A stretch of 13,332 bases of DNA, from the NCBI GenBank assembly GCA_002887195.1, contig PJAB01001604.1, positions 1 through 13,332 on the forward strand. The letters run 5' to 3'. Shown piece after piece: positions 6,449 through 13,332 of this stretch (positions within the stretch are counted from its first letter, which is position 1; the number at the start of each line of letters is the position of its first letter). The notes beneath the pieces are model-generated. The model ran no database searches, was not told where the DNA came from, and saw nothing but the letters and a program-made list of their open reading frames with translations. This stretch comes from Chrysochromulina parva. Its lineage: Eukaryota > Haptophyta > Prymnesiales > Chrysochromulinaceae. Both the position numbers and the translations under genes were made by a program.

Positions 6449-7942
6449 TCACAGGCCTAGAAGTTTGCTCGCCATGCCCTGCAAGAGGGCGGACGCGCCG
6501 AGGTCAGCGGGGACTTCGTCGTACCTCGTCGGCGATGTGGCGTCGCTCAGCTTGGTGTAGACGAAGAGCTTGCCGTCCTGGTCGCGCGAGATGCGCAGCC
6601 TCGCGTCCAGGTACGTCGTCTTGAAGAGTGGCCGCGGGTTGGCGTAGGTGGGCACCACGCTCTCAAGCGCGGCGCCCAGGGAGCGCGACTCGAGACGTAC
6701 GCCTGCATCGAGCGCCTGACGAAGCCCGGGCAAGTTGGAACCCTTGATCTCGACGGTGTCCATGAGGAGGCGCCAGGCGTCACCGAGGTTCGCCTCGACG
6801 CTCGCCGTCGAGACGATCGCGCCGCGGATGCTCAGAGGCATCCCACCCGAATAGCGCAGAAAAGGCACTACGTCGCTCAGAAAGGGCACTGCGCCCGCGG
6901 AGACCTCGAACTCGGAGACGATGCGCGCGCCGTCATAGACCTGGCGCACCTTGCCGATCGTCGAGATGGCCAGCGCCGCCCGATGCATGTCGCAGAACCA
7001 GTCGTACCTCTCGGCCTCGGCGCCGTCGGCGCACACGGCGCGTCCAGCCATGAAAAAGGGAGAGGAGCGGAAGAGTTGTGTGTCGCTGAAGACGAGTTCC
7101 CATGTGCCCATGCACTCGGGCGCGAGGGTCGGCTCGGGCGTCGGATTGAGCATCTCGAGTGCAGCGACCAACTCGCGCGCCTCCTTGAGGTCGGTAGCCG
7201 TCGCGGACTCGCCGCGTGCACATGCAGCCGCGCGTGAGAGCAGCTCAACCTTGAGGCGCTCGCGCTCGAGGGCCCCCTCCAGACCGGGCGCCGCCCCCGC
7301 GCCGTCGGCCATCATCTCCATGGCATTCTCCATCGCCGTCTCCATCTCCATGGCCATCTCCATCGCGGAGGGCTTCGCCGCCGGCAAGATGACGGAGTCG
7401 ATGATGTGGATGACACCGTTGGCGCACTCGATGTCCGTCGTCACGACCTTGGCGCCGTCGATCATGACGCCGTCCGCACCGACCTTGATGGTGATCTTGG
7501 CGCCGTTGACGGTGGCTACCTTTTGGCCATCCATGGTGACGACCGTCTTAGCCATGACCTTGGCGGAGACGACGTGGTACGTGAGGATGGAGGCGAGCTT
7601 GGCCTTGTTGTCGGGCTTGAGGAGATCTTCGACGGTGCCCGCTGGCAGTTTGGCAAAGGCGGCATCGGTGGGCGCGAAGACGGTGAACGGCCCTTCACCC
7701 TTGAGAGTGTCGACGAGGCGGGCAGCACCAAGCGCTGTGGCGAGGGTCGTGAAGGAGCCAGCTGACACTGCGGTGTCGATGATATCCTTCATCGCAACGG
7801 GCGGCTCCACGAGAGGTGCTGCATTCTCGACCTCCGCGCACCGCGGAAGCGACCGACGACAATTCTCCGGTAGCACGAACGCTCGTGGCGCGACGAGCAG
7901 GCCCGACGCGGCCTGCACCAGGAGCAATAGACTCAGATGCAT
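6449..7942 (-). CDS. Plastid-targeted FAS1 domain - PAP/fibrillin fusion protein
   Basis: I start at the ATG at 7942 (497 residues) because it opens a clean signal peptide, [14 protein letters not shown]; an in-frame ATG at 7987 adds 15 residues. The leader continues as [11 protein letters not shown], like the signal-plus-transit (ASAFAP-type) presequences of complex red plastids, though Phe is not at the exact cleavage position. A FAS1 fold spans about 50-188, with [13 protein letters not shown] (84-96), ILTYHVV (119-125) and a closing [14 protein letters not shown] Met/Glu-rich linker (194-211) joins it to a PAP/fibrillin domain at about 225-480. That domain has [19 protein letters not shown] (262-271), GTWELVFSD (279-287), [13 protein letters not shown] (442-454) and LFVYTK (459-464). 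Fibrillins bind lipids at plastoglobules and thylakoids; FAS1 domains mediate adhesion or protein binding. A role in plastid membrane or lipid-body structure is inferred. Family assignment of both domains is firm; the fusion is unusual. Confidence 0.88.
   Translation of the reverse strand: MHLSLLLLVQAASGLLVAPRAFVLPENCRRSLPRCAEVENAAPLVEPPVAMKDIIDTAVSAGSFTTLATALGAARLVDTLKGEGPFTVFAPTDAAFAKLPAGTVEDLLKPDNKAKLASILTYHVVSAKVMAKTVVTMDGQKVATVNGAKITIKVGADGVMIDGAKVVTTDIECANGVIHIIDSVILPAAKPSAMEMAMEMETAMENAMEMMADGAGAAPGLEGALERERLKVELLSRAAACARGESATATDLKEARELVAALEMLNPTPEPTLAPECMGTWELVFSDTQLFRSSPFFMAGRAVCADGAEAERYDWFCDMHRAALAISTIGKVRQVYDGARIVSEFEVSAGAVPFLSDVVPFLRYSGGMPLSIRGAIVSTASVEANLGDAWRLLMDTVEIKGSNLPGLRQALDAGVRLESRSLGAALESVVPTYANPRPLFKTTYLDARLRISRDQDGKLFVYTKLSDATSPTRYDEVPADLGASALLQGMASKLLGL
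7310..7363 (-). repeat. Met/Glu-rich linker repeat
   Basis: Repeated ccatctccatgg-type text encodes [18 protein letters not shown] between the FAS1 and fibrillin domains. The Met content (nine in 18 residues) is far above that of the rest of the protein. It could be a simple flexible or helical linker, or a metal- or redox-sensitive segment; nothing in the sequence distinguishes these. Confidence 0.8.
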
Positions 7943-8233
7943 TTCTGAATCGGACTGGAGGCACGATTTCCGAAGGAAGATTCGCATATTCTTACATGTA
8001 ACTTCATATCGAACTGGGGCATCGAGAGAATGGGCGGGTAACTCTCTGCATCTTCATTCACACCAACCGCGAGCCTCGTCAACTGTTGTCACATTTCCCC
8101 GAGAGCGCGGCACCAACCTCCGTGCAGAGCTGAGCCCCTGAGTCGGGTCTCGCCAACGCAGCAGCGAGCGTGGCCGGCGCTGTCGTGCGCGCGTCCATCG
8201 TCTATAGCGCGCGTCGTGTCGTCGTCTGCCAAG
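7943..8233. promoter_or_regulatory. Divergent promoter region between FAS1-fibrillin and zinc-finger genes
   Basis: The two genes are transcribed away from each other, with about 290 bp between ATGs. An AT-richer island at 7978-8015 holds a perfect 10-bp palindrome TTACATGTAA at 7992-8001, of the kind bound by dimeric factors. A tctatag sequence lies about 30 bp before the zinc-finger ATG but is a poor TATA match. If the fibrillin gene really starts at 7987, the palindrome is only 5 bp upstream of that ATG and would be in its leader. Confidence 0.5.
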
Positions 8234-10613
8234 ATGTCTGCCGCGAAACAAAATTCCCAAGCGGCTCTCGACTGGGCGAAAAAGCGCCAGCAGCAACTGG
8301 AGCGCGCGGCCGCAATCAAGGCGGAGCGGCAGGCGACGCTTCGGAGCCAGCGGCCAACGGGGGAGCTCGATGCCATGGAAGGGGAGCCCTCGGCCAAGCC
8401 GACTCCCTCGCAGCGGCGCACGTACTCTCAGCCCGCCTCCGACCAGCAGGCCAACGGTGGCCTCGACGAGATGCAGGCTCATTTGCCGATGCGGCCGAAC
8501 ACGGAGGCGGGCGACAGCGCCCACCTGCCCGAATGGGCGCGCGAGATGAATTTCAGCTCGAACCGCAAGGCGGGCGCGGCCGCCGAGCACCGTGCGTATG
8601 GTCACACCGAGAGCGCCCCTGACAGCCACTTCCCTTACAATGGGTACGCCGACGAGCCCTATGATGGCGGCCCGCCGTCGCCGTCATGCGGCGAACTCGA
8701 GAGGGGGGGGCGAGATGGGAGCCACGGCGCGCACGCGTACGGTGCGCACGCGTACGGCGCGGCGCAGGCGGTCGCCAACTGGCCCGCGGACATGCCTCTT
8801 GGCCAGAGCGACGGTGGCATCGGCTACAACCGCGGGCGCGCGATGCCTCGTGGGCCGCCCAAGGACCTGGCCATCGACTTCGTCGGCCTGCCGAGCGAGC
8901 GCACCAAGCCCACCCTTGCGGCCGCCGAGTTCTTCGGGCTCGACGGCCCGATGCAGCCGCGCCGCGGTTCACGCCGCTCGCCACCTGCAGCCGTCGAGGC
9001 CGCCGCCACCCAGTCCTATCCGCCGCCGCCGCAGCAGCAGTACGCGCAACAATATGCGCAGCAGCAGCAGCAGCAGCCAGCGTATTCGCCGGAGGGGTAT
9101 GCGCCGCTGCATCAGTACGCGCAGCAGCAGCAGCATTACCCCTCGTACGCGCCACCTCCGCCGCCGCCGCAGCAGCAGTACGCGCACGTTGCGACTGGGC
9201 ACCCGCCGCCCGGCGCGCCCGCCGCTGCGCAGCCCGCACGCGGTGGGCGGCGCGCGTCGCCTCCGCTCGCGCTCGTCGACGACGACAGCTACGGCGCCGG
9301 CGGCCTTGCCTGCAACGGCGCTGGCGGCTACCAGGACGGCGCGTATGGTGGGTACCGCGCGGCCGGCGCCGCCGGCGCGGCGATGGGCGGGGTTCTCAGT
9401 GGGGTTCTCACTGAGCAGAATCATCAGAACGGGCCCAACCCACTGCAGCGGCCGCCGCGGCAGCGGGGGGGCGACAGCAGCAGCAGCAGCAGCGGCGCCG
9501 GCGCTCACCACGGCGCTCTCGGATCTCGTGCCGACGTACCTAATTTGGGTGCACTCCCTAATTTGGGTGCACCCCCACCGCCCGAAACCGAGGCCGACGG
9601 CGCCTCCGAGAGCGCTGGACGCGCACGAGCGTCGGCCGGGGCACTAGGGCGCCGAGCCGGGCGAGGCGGCGCGAGCGCCGAGAACGGGCGCCAGGCCCCT
9701 GACCGACCCGTGTGGAACAGTGATTTCGGGGGCGACCCCCTCCGGCAGCCGCCCCCGCCGCTGCCGGGCGCTCGCTCCAACGTGGGTCGCCGTCGCGAGC
9801 AGCAGCAGCAGGATCCGGAGGTCGAGCCCCCCGCGGCCGCGCCGGTGCGCCGCCCCCCTTCGAGCTCTCGCCCCCCGTGGCTGGACACGCGCGACGGGTG
9901 CGGCGACGCGTGCGGGAGCTGTGCGCCCAGTGCGTCCTCGGTCAGCCGTCAGTCGTCATCGAGCACGCTCGGGGGCGTGCCTCCCCGGCGGGCAGAAGGG
10001 CGTGTCGGGAGCGCCAGCCGACCCGCCCTCGCTCCCGAGCCCGATGATTACATGCAGGAGCACCCCAGCTACGGCCATGCTCCCGCACAGCACGGTGGCG
10101 GAGGTTACGGCGGTTACGCCCAGAGTGGGGGCAAGGGCTACGCGCGCCGTGACGAGCGCCCCGTCGGAGGAGGCGGTGGCGGTGGGTACGGCGCCGGCAG
10201 CCTGCCGCGCGACGAACGGCCCGTCGGAGGCGGCGCCGGCGCGGGCAGCCAGCCGCGCGACGAACGGCCCGTGCGTGGCAACCCCGAGCGCCCTCTGCCA
10301 AAGGCCCCAGCCCACGCGTCGTACGAAGCGCAAGCACAGGCGCTGATGGATCAGAACGGCGGCGCCGACGACGACCTGGTCCCGTGCAGCATGTGCGGCC
10401 GGCGCTTTGCGCTCCATCGGATCGATGCGCACATGAAAGCCTGCCAAAGCGCCGCGACCAAGCCGCGCAAGGTCTTCAACGCCGCCAAGCAGCGCATCGG
10501 CCAGATCGAGGGAGTCACCCAAGCCGACATCCGCAAGGCCAATGAGGAATCGACACGCAAAGCAGCCGAGGCGCACGCGGCGGCGGCGGCGGTGCCGTCG
10601 GCGCCCCCGAGCT

Positions 10614-10649
<36 letters not shown>

Positions 10650-11149
10650 GACGCGGACGCGGCCTGCCCGTCGCCACACGCGACGAACGGCCAGCGGACT
10701 CTGGATCACGCGGTGGCCCCCGTGTGATGCTTGGCAAGGACGGCCGGCCCCTCTCGCCGCTCTCGGCGGCGATCGCGCGCAAGAAGATGGGCTTGGATCC
10801 GGAGGACGAAGACATCGATGGTCCAAGTGACATCCGGCCCTGCCCCAACTGCGGGCGCAACTTTGCGGCGGATCGGCTCACCGTGCACCTCGAGATCTGC
10901 CGCAAGGTCTCCATCAACAGCCAGCAGCGTGCCACGTGGGACGCACAAGCGCAGCGTCTCAAAGACTCGGCCGCGCGGCTTGGGGGCGTCTCGCCGCAAC
11001 TGGGGCGCCCGTCGGCGTCCTCGCGCCGTCTCGGCGCAGCCAACGACCGGTGGCGCGCCTCGCACACGCCTGGCGAGACCTCGCGCGACGACCGGCGTGC
11101 AGCGGCTACCTCGCGCTCCGCCGACGTGCGCGGCGGCTTTGGAGGAGGA

Positions 11150-11224
<75 letters not shown>

Positions 11225-11614
11225 GCGCGCCCCGCGTCGAATGCGCACAACCCATTCGCCTCGACTGGCGACATCCCCGCGAACAAGATCCCCAAATGGC
11301 AGCGCGACCGCAACAACCTGCGCGCGGCGCTCCGGGCGGGCCGCGAGCTCAAGGCAGCACAAGACGCAGGCGTGCCTGCGCACCTGCTGCCGCCACCGCC
11401 GCCCTTGGACGACGCCAACGATGACCGCGTCCCGTGCCCTCACTGCGGGCGCAAGTTCAACCAGAATGCAGCAGAGCGTCACATACCCAAGTGCACCTCC
11501 ATCCAAGCCAAGCCTAAGATGTTGGTGCGCGGCCAGCGCGGCGCCCAGGGCCTCGGCGCGGCGGCGGGCGCGAGTCGAGGCGGCACCGGCCGGGCTGGCT
11601 ACACGGTGCTATAG
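8234..11614 (+). CDS. ZC2HC1 (FAM164)-type protein with three C2HC zinc fingers, prion-like and polyglycine regions
   Basis: I start at the ATG at 8234 (A at -3; 1126 residues); an in-frame GTG at 8216 is not needed. The N-terminus has a basic helix (ALDWAKKRQQQLERAAAIK). A Gln/Tyr/Pro-rich stretch at about 263-319 is prion-like. Four copies of RDERP(V/A) lie near residues 639-821. The three fingers all fit C-x2-C-x11-H-x3-C: residues 718-737, 870-889 and 1068-1087. Finger 1 is followed by KPRKVFNAAKQR. Finger 3 is preceded by a Trp/Arg helix (KWQRDRNNLRAALRAGREL) and a Pro run, and contains FNQNAAERHIPKC. As I recall the family, these are hallmarks of vertebrate ZC2HC1A-type proteins. Polyglycine runs of 12 (795-806) and 27 (970-996) residues sit between fingers. 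The protein is far longer than its animal relatives because the linkers are expanded. It binds zinc; its partner (RNA, DNA or protein) is not known from sequence. Confidence 0.88.
9020..9190 (+). repeat. CAG/CCG-rich stretch encoding a Gln/Tyr/Pro prion-like segment
   Basis: Repeated cagcagcag and ccgccgccg runs are broken by tac/tat codons and encode units such as PPPQQQYAQQYAQQQQQQ and HQYAQQQQHYPSYAPPP. Regular Tyr spacing in a Gln-rich background is typical of segments that drive condensate formation. A related run, (AGC)6 at 9476-9493, is read in another codon phase as six serines. Confidence 0.8.
9539..9568 (+). repeat. 18-bp direct repeat with CCTAATTTGG boxes
   Basis: The sequence cctaatttgggtgcac occurs at 9539 and again at 9557 inside the zinc-finger gene, encoding NLGALPNLGAPP. 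Each copy contains CC(A/T)6GG. The AT-rich core stands out from its GC-rich surroundings. Confidence 0.85.
10148..10273 (+). repeat. Dispersed RDERPV motif copies
   Basis: RDERPV is encoded at 10148-10165, 10208-10225 and 10256-10273, and RDERPA at 10679-10696. Each of the first two is followed by a Gly-rich spacer. The motif is kept while the spacers vary, which suggests a short linear binding motif rather than simple DNA slippage. Confidence 0.75.
10385..10444 (+). other. C2HC zinc finger 1
   Basis: Encodes CSMCGRRFALHRIDAHMKAC: Cys-x2-Cys-x11-His-x3-Cys, all four zinc ligands present, with the conserved GRRF after the second Cys. Confidence 0.9.
10616..10651 (+). repeat. (GGC)10 tract encoding polyglycine
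   Basis: Ten GGC codons followed by GGT GGA give twelve glycines between fingers 1 and 2. The near-pure codon use points to slippage at the DNA level. Confidence 0.9.
10841..10900 (+). other. C2HC zinc finger 2
   Basis: Encodes CPNCGRNFAADRLTVHLEIC with the same Cys-x2-Cys-x11-His-x3-Cys spacing as the other two fingers; all ligands are intact. Confidence 0.9.
11141..11221 (+). repeat. (GGA)3(GGC)24 microsatellite encoding 27 glycines
   Basis: Three GGA codons followed by 24 uninterrupted GGC codons. It is the longest simple repeat in the window, lies in the linker between fingers 2 and 3, and is likely to vary in length between strains. Long GGC runs can form hairpins or G-quadruplexes. 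Confidence 0.95.
11435..11494 (+). other. C2HC zinc finger 3
   Basis: Encodes CPHCGRKFNQNAAERHIPKC. Spacing is identical to fingers 1 and 2, and the NxNAAxRH segment is the most family-specific part (ZC2HC1 type). Confidence 0.9.
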
Positions 11615-12005
11615 ACACTGGTGGAGGATGCCGAGCTCTGACGAAGCCTCCTAATATGGCGCGACGAGCCTCCTAATATGGCTACACGATGCTCCGCCTT
11701 GGCGGCGATGCTGTGTGCATGAGCAGCACCTCCTCATATGGAGCGACGCTCGGCACGGCGCGAACGTGCTCCTTTCGCGGACCGCGCCGCAGCCGGGGGA
11801 CGCGCGCGCGCGCGCAACGCCTCCTATGAGAGTTGATCATCTTCCAAACAAAAGGATGCCGCTGGTGCCGGGCGTGATCCCGGGCCGCGGTATGGCATGC
11901 ATGGACTTAAGTCCTCATCATATTACGCGCGAGAGCAGCTGGCGCAGCGGGGGGGCACATGGGAGAGGATTGGACGAGGAACACACGCCAAGGGCGGGTG
12001 CCACC
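11615..12005. other. Intergenic region downstream of the zinc-finger gene
   Basis: I see no convincing gene here. It contains two 22-bp-spaced copies of gcctcctaatatggc (11646-11660 and 11668-11682) and a near-copy cctcctcatatgg at 11729-11741. It also has an alternating CG run at 11801-11814 that could adopt Z-DNA. It probably includes the 3' untranslated end of the zinc-finger transcript; no AATAAA was seen. Confidence 0.5.
11646..11682. repeat. Tandem CCTAATATGG (CArG-like) boxes
   Basis: Two perfect CC(A/T)6GG sequences, both CCTAATATGG, at 11650-11659 and 11672-11681, 22 bp apart within a short direct repeat. A third, imperfect copy (CCTCATATGG) lies at 11732-11741. The consensus is that of MADS-box/SRF sites; function is not shown. 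Confidence 0.6.
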
Positions 12006-12599
12006 ATGGCGCGCGCGTGCCGCACTGTACTCTGCGTGGCATGTGTCGTGTGGTGGCCGGTGGCGAGCGCGAGCCCGACTGCGGGAAAGGTGTGGCAGGT
12101 CGCGGTGTGGCGCCACCGGCCAGCGTCTCGAGATCCCCCCGTGTCCTTTGTCTCTCTGAGCGCGCGTGGGGTGGGTGCGTCTGCGCGGTGTTCGCGGAGA
12201 CTGTGGAGGTGCGACGAGCGGGATGAGCGACCGACTGACGACCCGCGACTTACGACTCCCAGCCTCCGAGAGCGGATCGGATCGGCGGATGCCGGTGAGA
12301 GTATCCAGCTGTCCTATAACGACAACCTTATTTCAGCCCCACTCTTAGACGCTAAGCGTCGCCTTGCGTCGCCCTGGGTCTCAGAGGCTCAACACTCAGT
12401 GGCTCCACTCAAGCTCTTCTCAAGCTCGTCTCCGCAAAGGCACGCACGGCGCGGCTCTCGGCAAGACACGATGTTGCAACGGCCGCGGCCGCGCCGGAGG
12501 CTGCCGGCGCCGAGAGGTGATGCTTGTCCTGCTGCTCCGCCTCCTCTCCAAAAGGGACCATGTGCGCTGCTGCAGCTCGGGCTTCTCGGCTCGCGCTGA
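12006..12599 (+). CDS. Candidate small secreted protein (weak)
   Basis: The ATG at 12006 sits in a textbook strong context (gccaccATGg) and opens a 197-residue frame. Its N-terminus, MARACRTVLCVACVVWWPVA, looks like a signal peptide, with a plausible cleavage after SAS. The rest is Arg/Ser-rich, has no recognised domain, and its last 190 bp overlap the minus-strand ORF that ends at 12409. The start context and leader are suggestive, but the body looks like chance reading of GC-rich DNA. An intron soon after the leader is an alternative. I am unsure that it is a gene. Confidence 0.3.
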   Translation: MARACRTVLCVACVVWWPVASASPTAGKVWQVAVWRHRPASRDPPVSFVSLSARGVGASARCSRRLWRCDERDERPTDDPRLTTPSLRERIGSADAGESIQLSYNDNLISAPLLDAKRRLASPWVSEAQHSVAPLKLFSSSSPQRHARRGSRQDTMLQRPRPRRRLPAPRGDACPAAPPPLQKGPCALLQLGLLGSR

Positions 12600-13179
12600 G
12601 CAGTTGATGCAGGGATCCGAGCTCTGTGGACTCCCATGGCCGCTCATCCGGTGACTCCAGTGACGCCGTGCCAAGCATCTGGACGTACCGCTGGAGGAGT
12701 TGCGCGTGGTCGCGGAGGAGGGCCTCTGCATGATCAAATTCGCGTGTCGGATTTGGATGCGTCCTCGTCACTTTTGGAATCTGTCTCGGCAGCAGGCTTG
12801 CAAAAAGCAAAGTAGTAGCGTGTTCGTCACCAGTGATGATGCTATCGATCTGCTCAGCGTCAAGCTTGCGCCTTAGGCGCTCAGTTTGCTGCAAGACTGC
12901 GAGGCGCACATGAAGAGCAGCACGAGCAGCTCCGCTAAGCATATCGTCATGAGGCAGTGGAAGACGCGCGAGAAGCTTGCGCGACGTTTCTGGGGCGACC
13001 CAGTTGTCAGCGGTCTCTGGCTGAGAAAGCTTGGAAAGTTTGCGCTCGATCCAGCTTTGATGCGGCACAGAGGTATGTGAGTCGGATTGTAGAGCTTCAC
13101 CTGACGTAGCCCCTCTGTTTCTCGCTATGGAAATCTTCCGGGCGAGGGCCTGGGCTTGGTAGAAGCCGGTAGACTCCAT
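12409..13179 (-). CDS. Hypothetical helical protein, 256 residues
   Basis: The ATG at 13179 has a good context (A at -3, G at +4), and an in-frame TAA lies 36 bp upstream at 13213-13215. The product is rich in Leu, Ala, Arg, Glu and Gln, and most of it looks alpha-helical (for example AALHVRLAVLQQTERLRRKL and HAEALLRDHAQLLQRYVQML). The C-terminal 60 residues become Ala-rich and simple. There is no signal peptide, membrane segment or catalytic motif I can name, and I do not recognise the family. Codon use in the first half is less GC-biased than in the other genes, which could mean a younger or transferred gene, or an exon of a larger one. It converges on the weak plus-strand candidate at 12006-12599. 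Confidence 0.5.
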   Translation of the reverse strand: MESTGFYQAQALARKISIARNRGATSGEALQSDSHTSVPHQSWIERKLSKLSQPETADNWVAPETSRKLLARLPLPHDDMLSGAARAALHVRLAVLQQTERLRRKLDAEQIDSIITGDEHATTLLFASLLPRQIPKVTRTHPNPTREFDHAEALLRDHAQLLQRYVQMLGTASLESPDERPWESTELGSLHQLLSASREARAAAAHMVPFGEEAEQQDKHHLSAPAASGAAAAVATSCLAESRAVRAFAETSLRRA

Positions 13180-13212
13180 CTTCCAACGGGTTGGTGCCAG
13201 CCATTTTTCATA

Positions 13213-13332
13213 TTAAGGTAGTCCGCTCATGGTGTACATGGGGCAAAAACTGATCTCCAAAACTACTGAAGGGATTTGAACGAAACTCAAGCCAGAGGTG
13301 TCCCACGCACTCCCATTGAGTTCTAGCTCAAA
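13213..13332 (-). CDS. Possible C-terminal fragment of a gene entering from the right edge
   Basis: The minus strand is open from the right edge to TAA at 13213-13215, about 39 codons, with an end like FVQIPSVVLEISF then YTMSGLP. The region has lower GC than the rest of the window. It is too short to assign and may be chance. It could also be an upstream exon of the 12409-13179 gene, since it is in the same frame and separated from that gene only by one stop. Confidence 0.2.
   Translation of the reverse strand, partial: FELELNGSAWDTSGLSFVQIPSVVLEISFCPMYTMSGLP

Noticed and set aside
6951..8141. Plus-strand 396-residue frame
   Set aside because: Antisense to the FAS1-fibrillin gene, whose two conserved domains fix the coding strand.
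8200..8210. tctatag as a TATA box for the zinc-finger gene
   Set aside because: Poor match to TATAAA and embedded in CG-rich sequence; insufficient support.
8216..8233. GTG at 8216 as the zinc-finger gene start, and GTG at 6307 as the CH gene start
   Set aside because: Eukaryotic genes rarely start at GTG and each has an ATG a short way downstream; the 8234 ATG has a good context.
10612..11418. Minus-strand frame with long polyproline, and polyalanine or polyarginine frames in the same place
   Set aside because: They arise from reading the GGC microsatellites on other frames; the plus frame holds the three zinc fingers.
13180..13332. Transposon end or terminal inverted repeat at the right edge
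   Set aside because: The composition is different, but I found no inverted partner, target-site duplication or transposase in the window.

Overview
The window looks like nuclear DNA of a GC-rich unicellular alga with a secondary (red-lineage) plastid. A haptophyte or similar organism is my best guess, but this is inference. Three things support it. One gene carries a signal-peptide-plus-transit-peptide leader in front of a plastid fibrillin domain. The proteins are long, alanine-rich and full of low-complexity repeats. The domains are eukaryotic: calponin homology, IQ, FAS1, PAP/fibrillin and C2HC zinc fingers. There are no bacterial operons, ribosome-binding sites, tRNAs, rRNAs, CRISPR arrays or recognisable transposase genes.

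Layout, left to right. (1) 1-1075, minus strand: the 5' part of a gene that leaves the window on the left. It encodes a Ser/Ala-rich disordered protein with a short coiled coil and what looks like the first strands of a PDZ-like fold at the window edge. (2) About 1050-1215: a 56-bp tandem repeat that duplicates the stop-codon region of the next gene. (3) 1172-6229, minus: a very large disordered cytoskeleton-type protein. It has two Sfi1-like WR motifs near the N-terminus, a long Ala/Glu/Lys helical region, several perfect-period tandem repeats, two IQ motifs and a C-terminal calponin homology (CH) domain with a calponin-like tail. (4) 6449-7942, minus: a FAS1 domain fused to a PAP/fibrillin domain, predicted to be plastid-targeted. 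(5) 7943-8233: a divergent promoter region. (6) 8234-11614, plus: a three-finger C2HC protein of the ZC2HC1 (FAM164) type with a Gln/Tyr-rich prion-like stretch and long polyglycine tracts. (7) 11615-12005: intergenic, with CC(A/T)6GG boxes and an alternating CG run. (8) 12006-12599, plus: a weak candidate small secreted protein. It overlaps, tail to tail, (9) a minus-strand ORF of 256 residues (12409-13179) of unknown family. (10) 13180-13332: lower GC, with a short open frame running in from the right edge.

There is no sign that these genes form one pathway. The CH/IQ/Sfi1-like protein points to calcium and actin or centrin-linked cytoskeleton. The FAS1-fibrillin protein points to plastid lipid or membrane structures. 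The zinc-finger protein belongs to a family of poorly known function. The most novel-looking items are the FAS1-fibrillin fusion, the repeat-built CH protein, the 56-bp repeat across a stop codon, and a recurring 10-bp CCTAATATGG sequence. Gene models are single-exon readings of genomic DNA. Introns could change starts, ends and even gene number, and I could not test this without transcript data.
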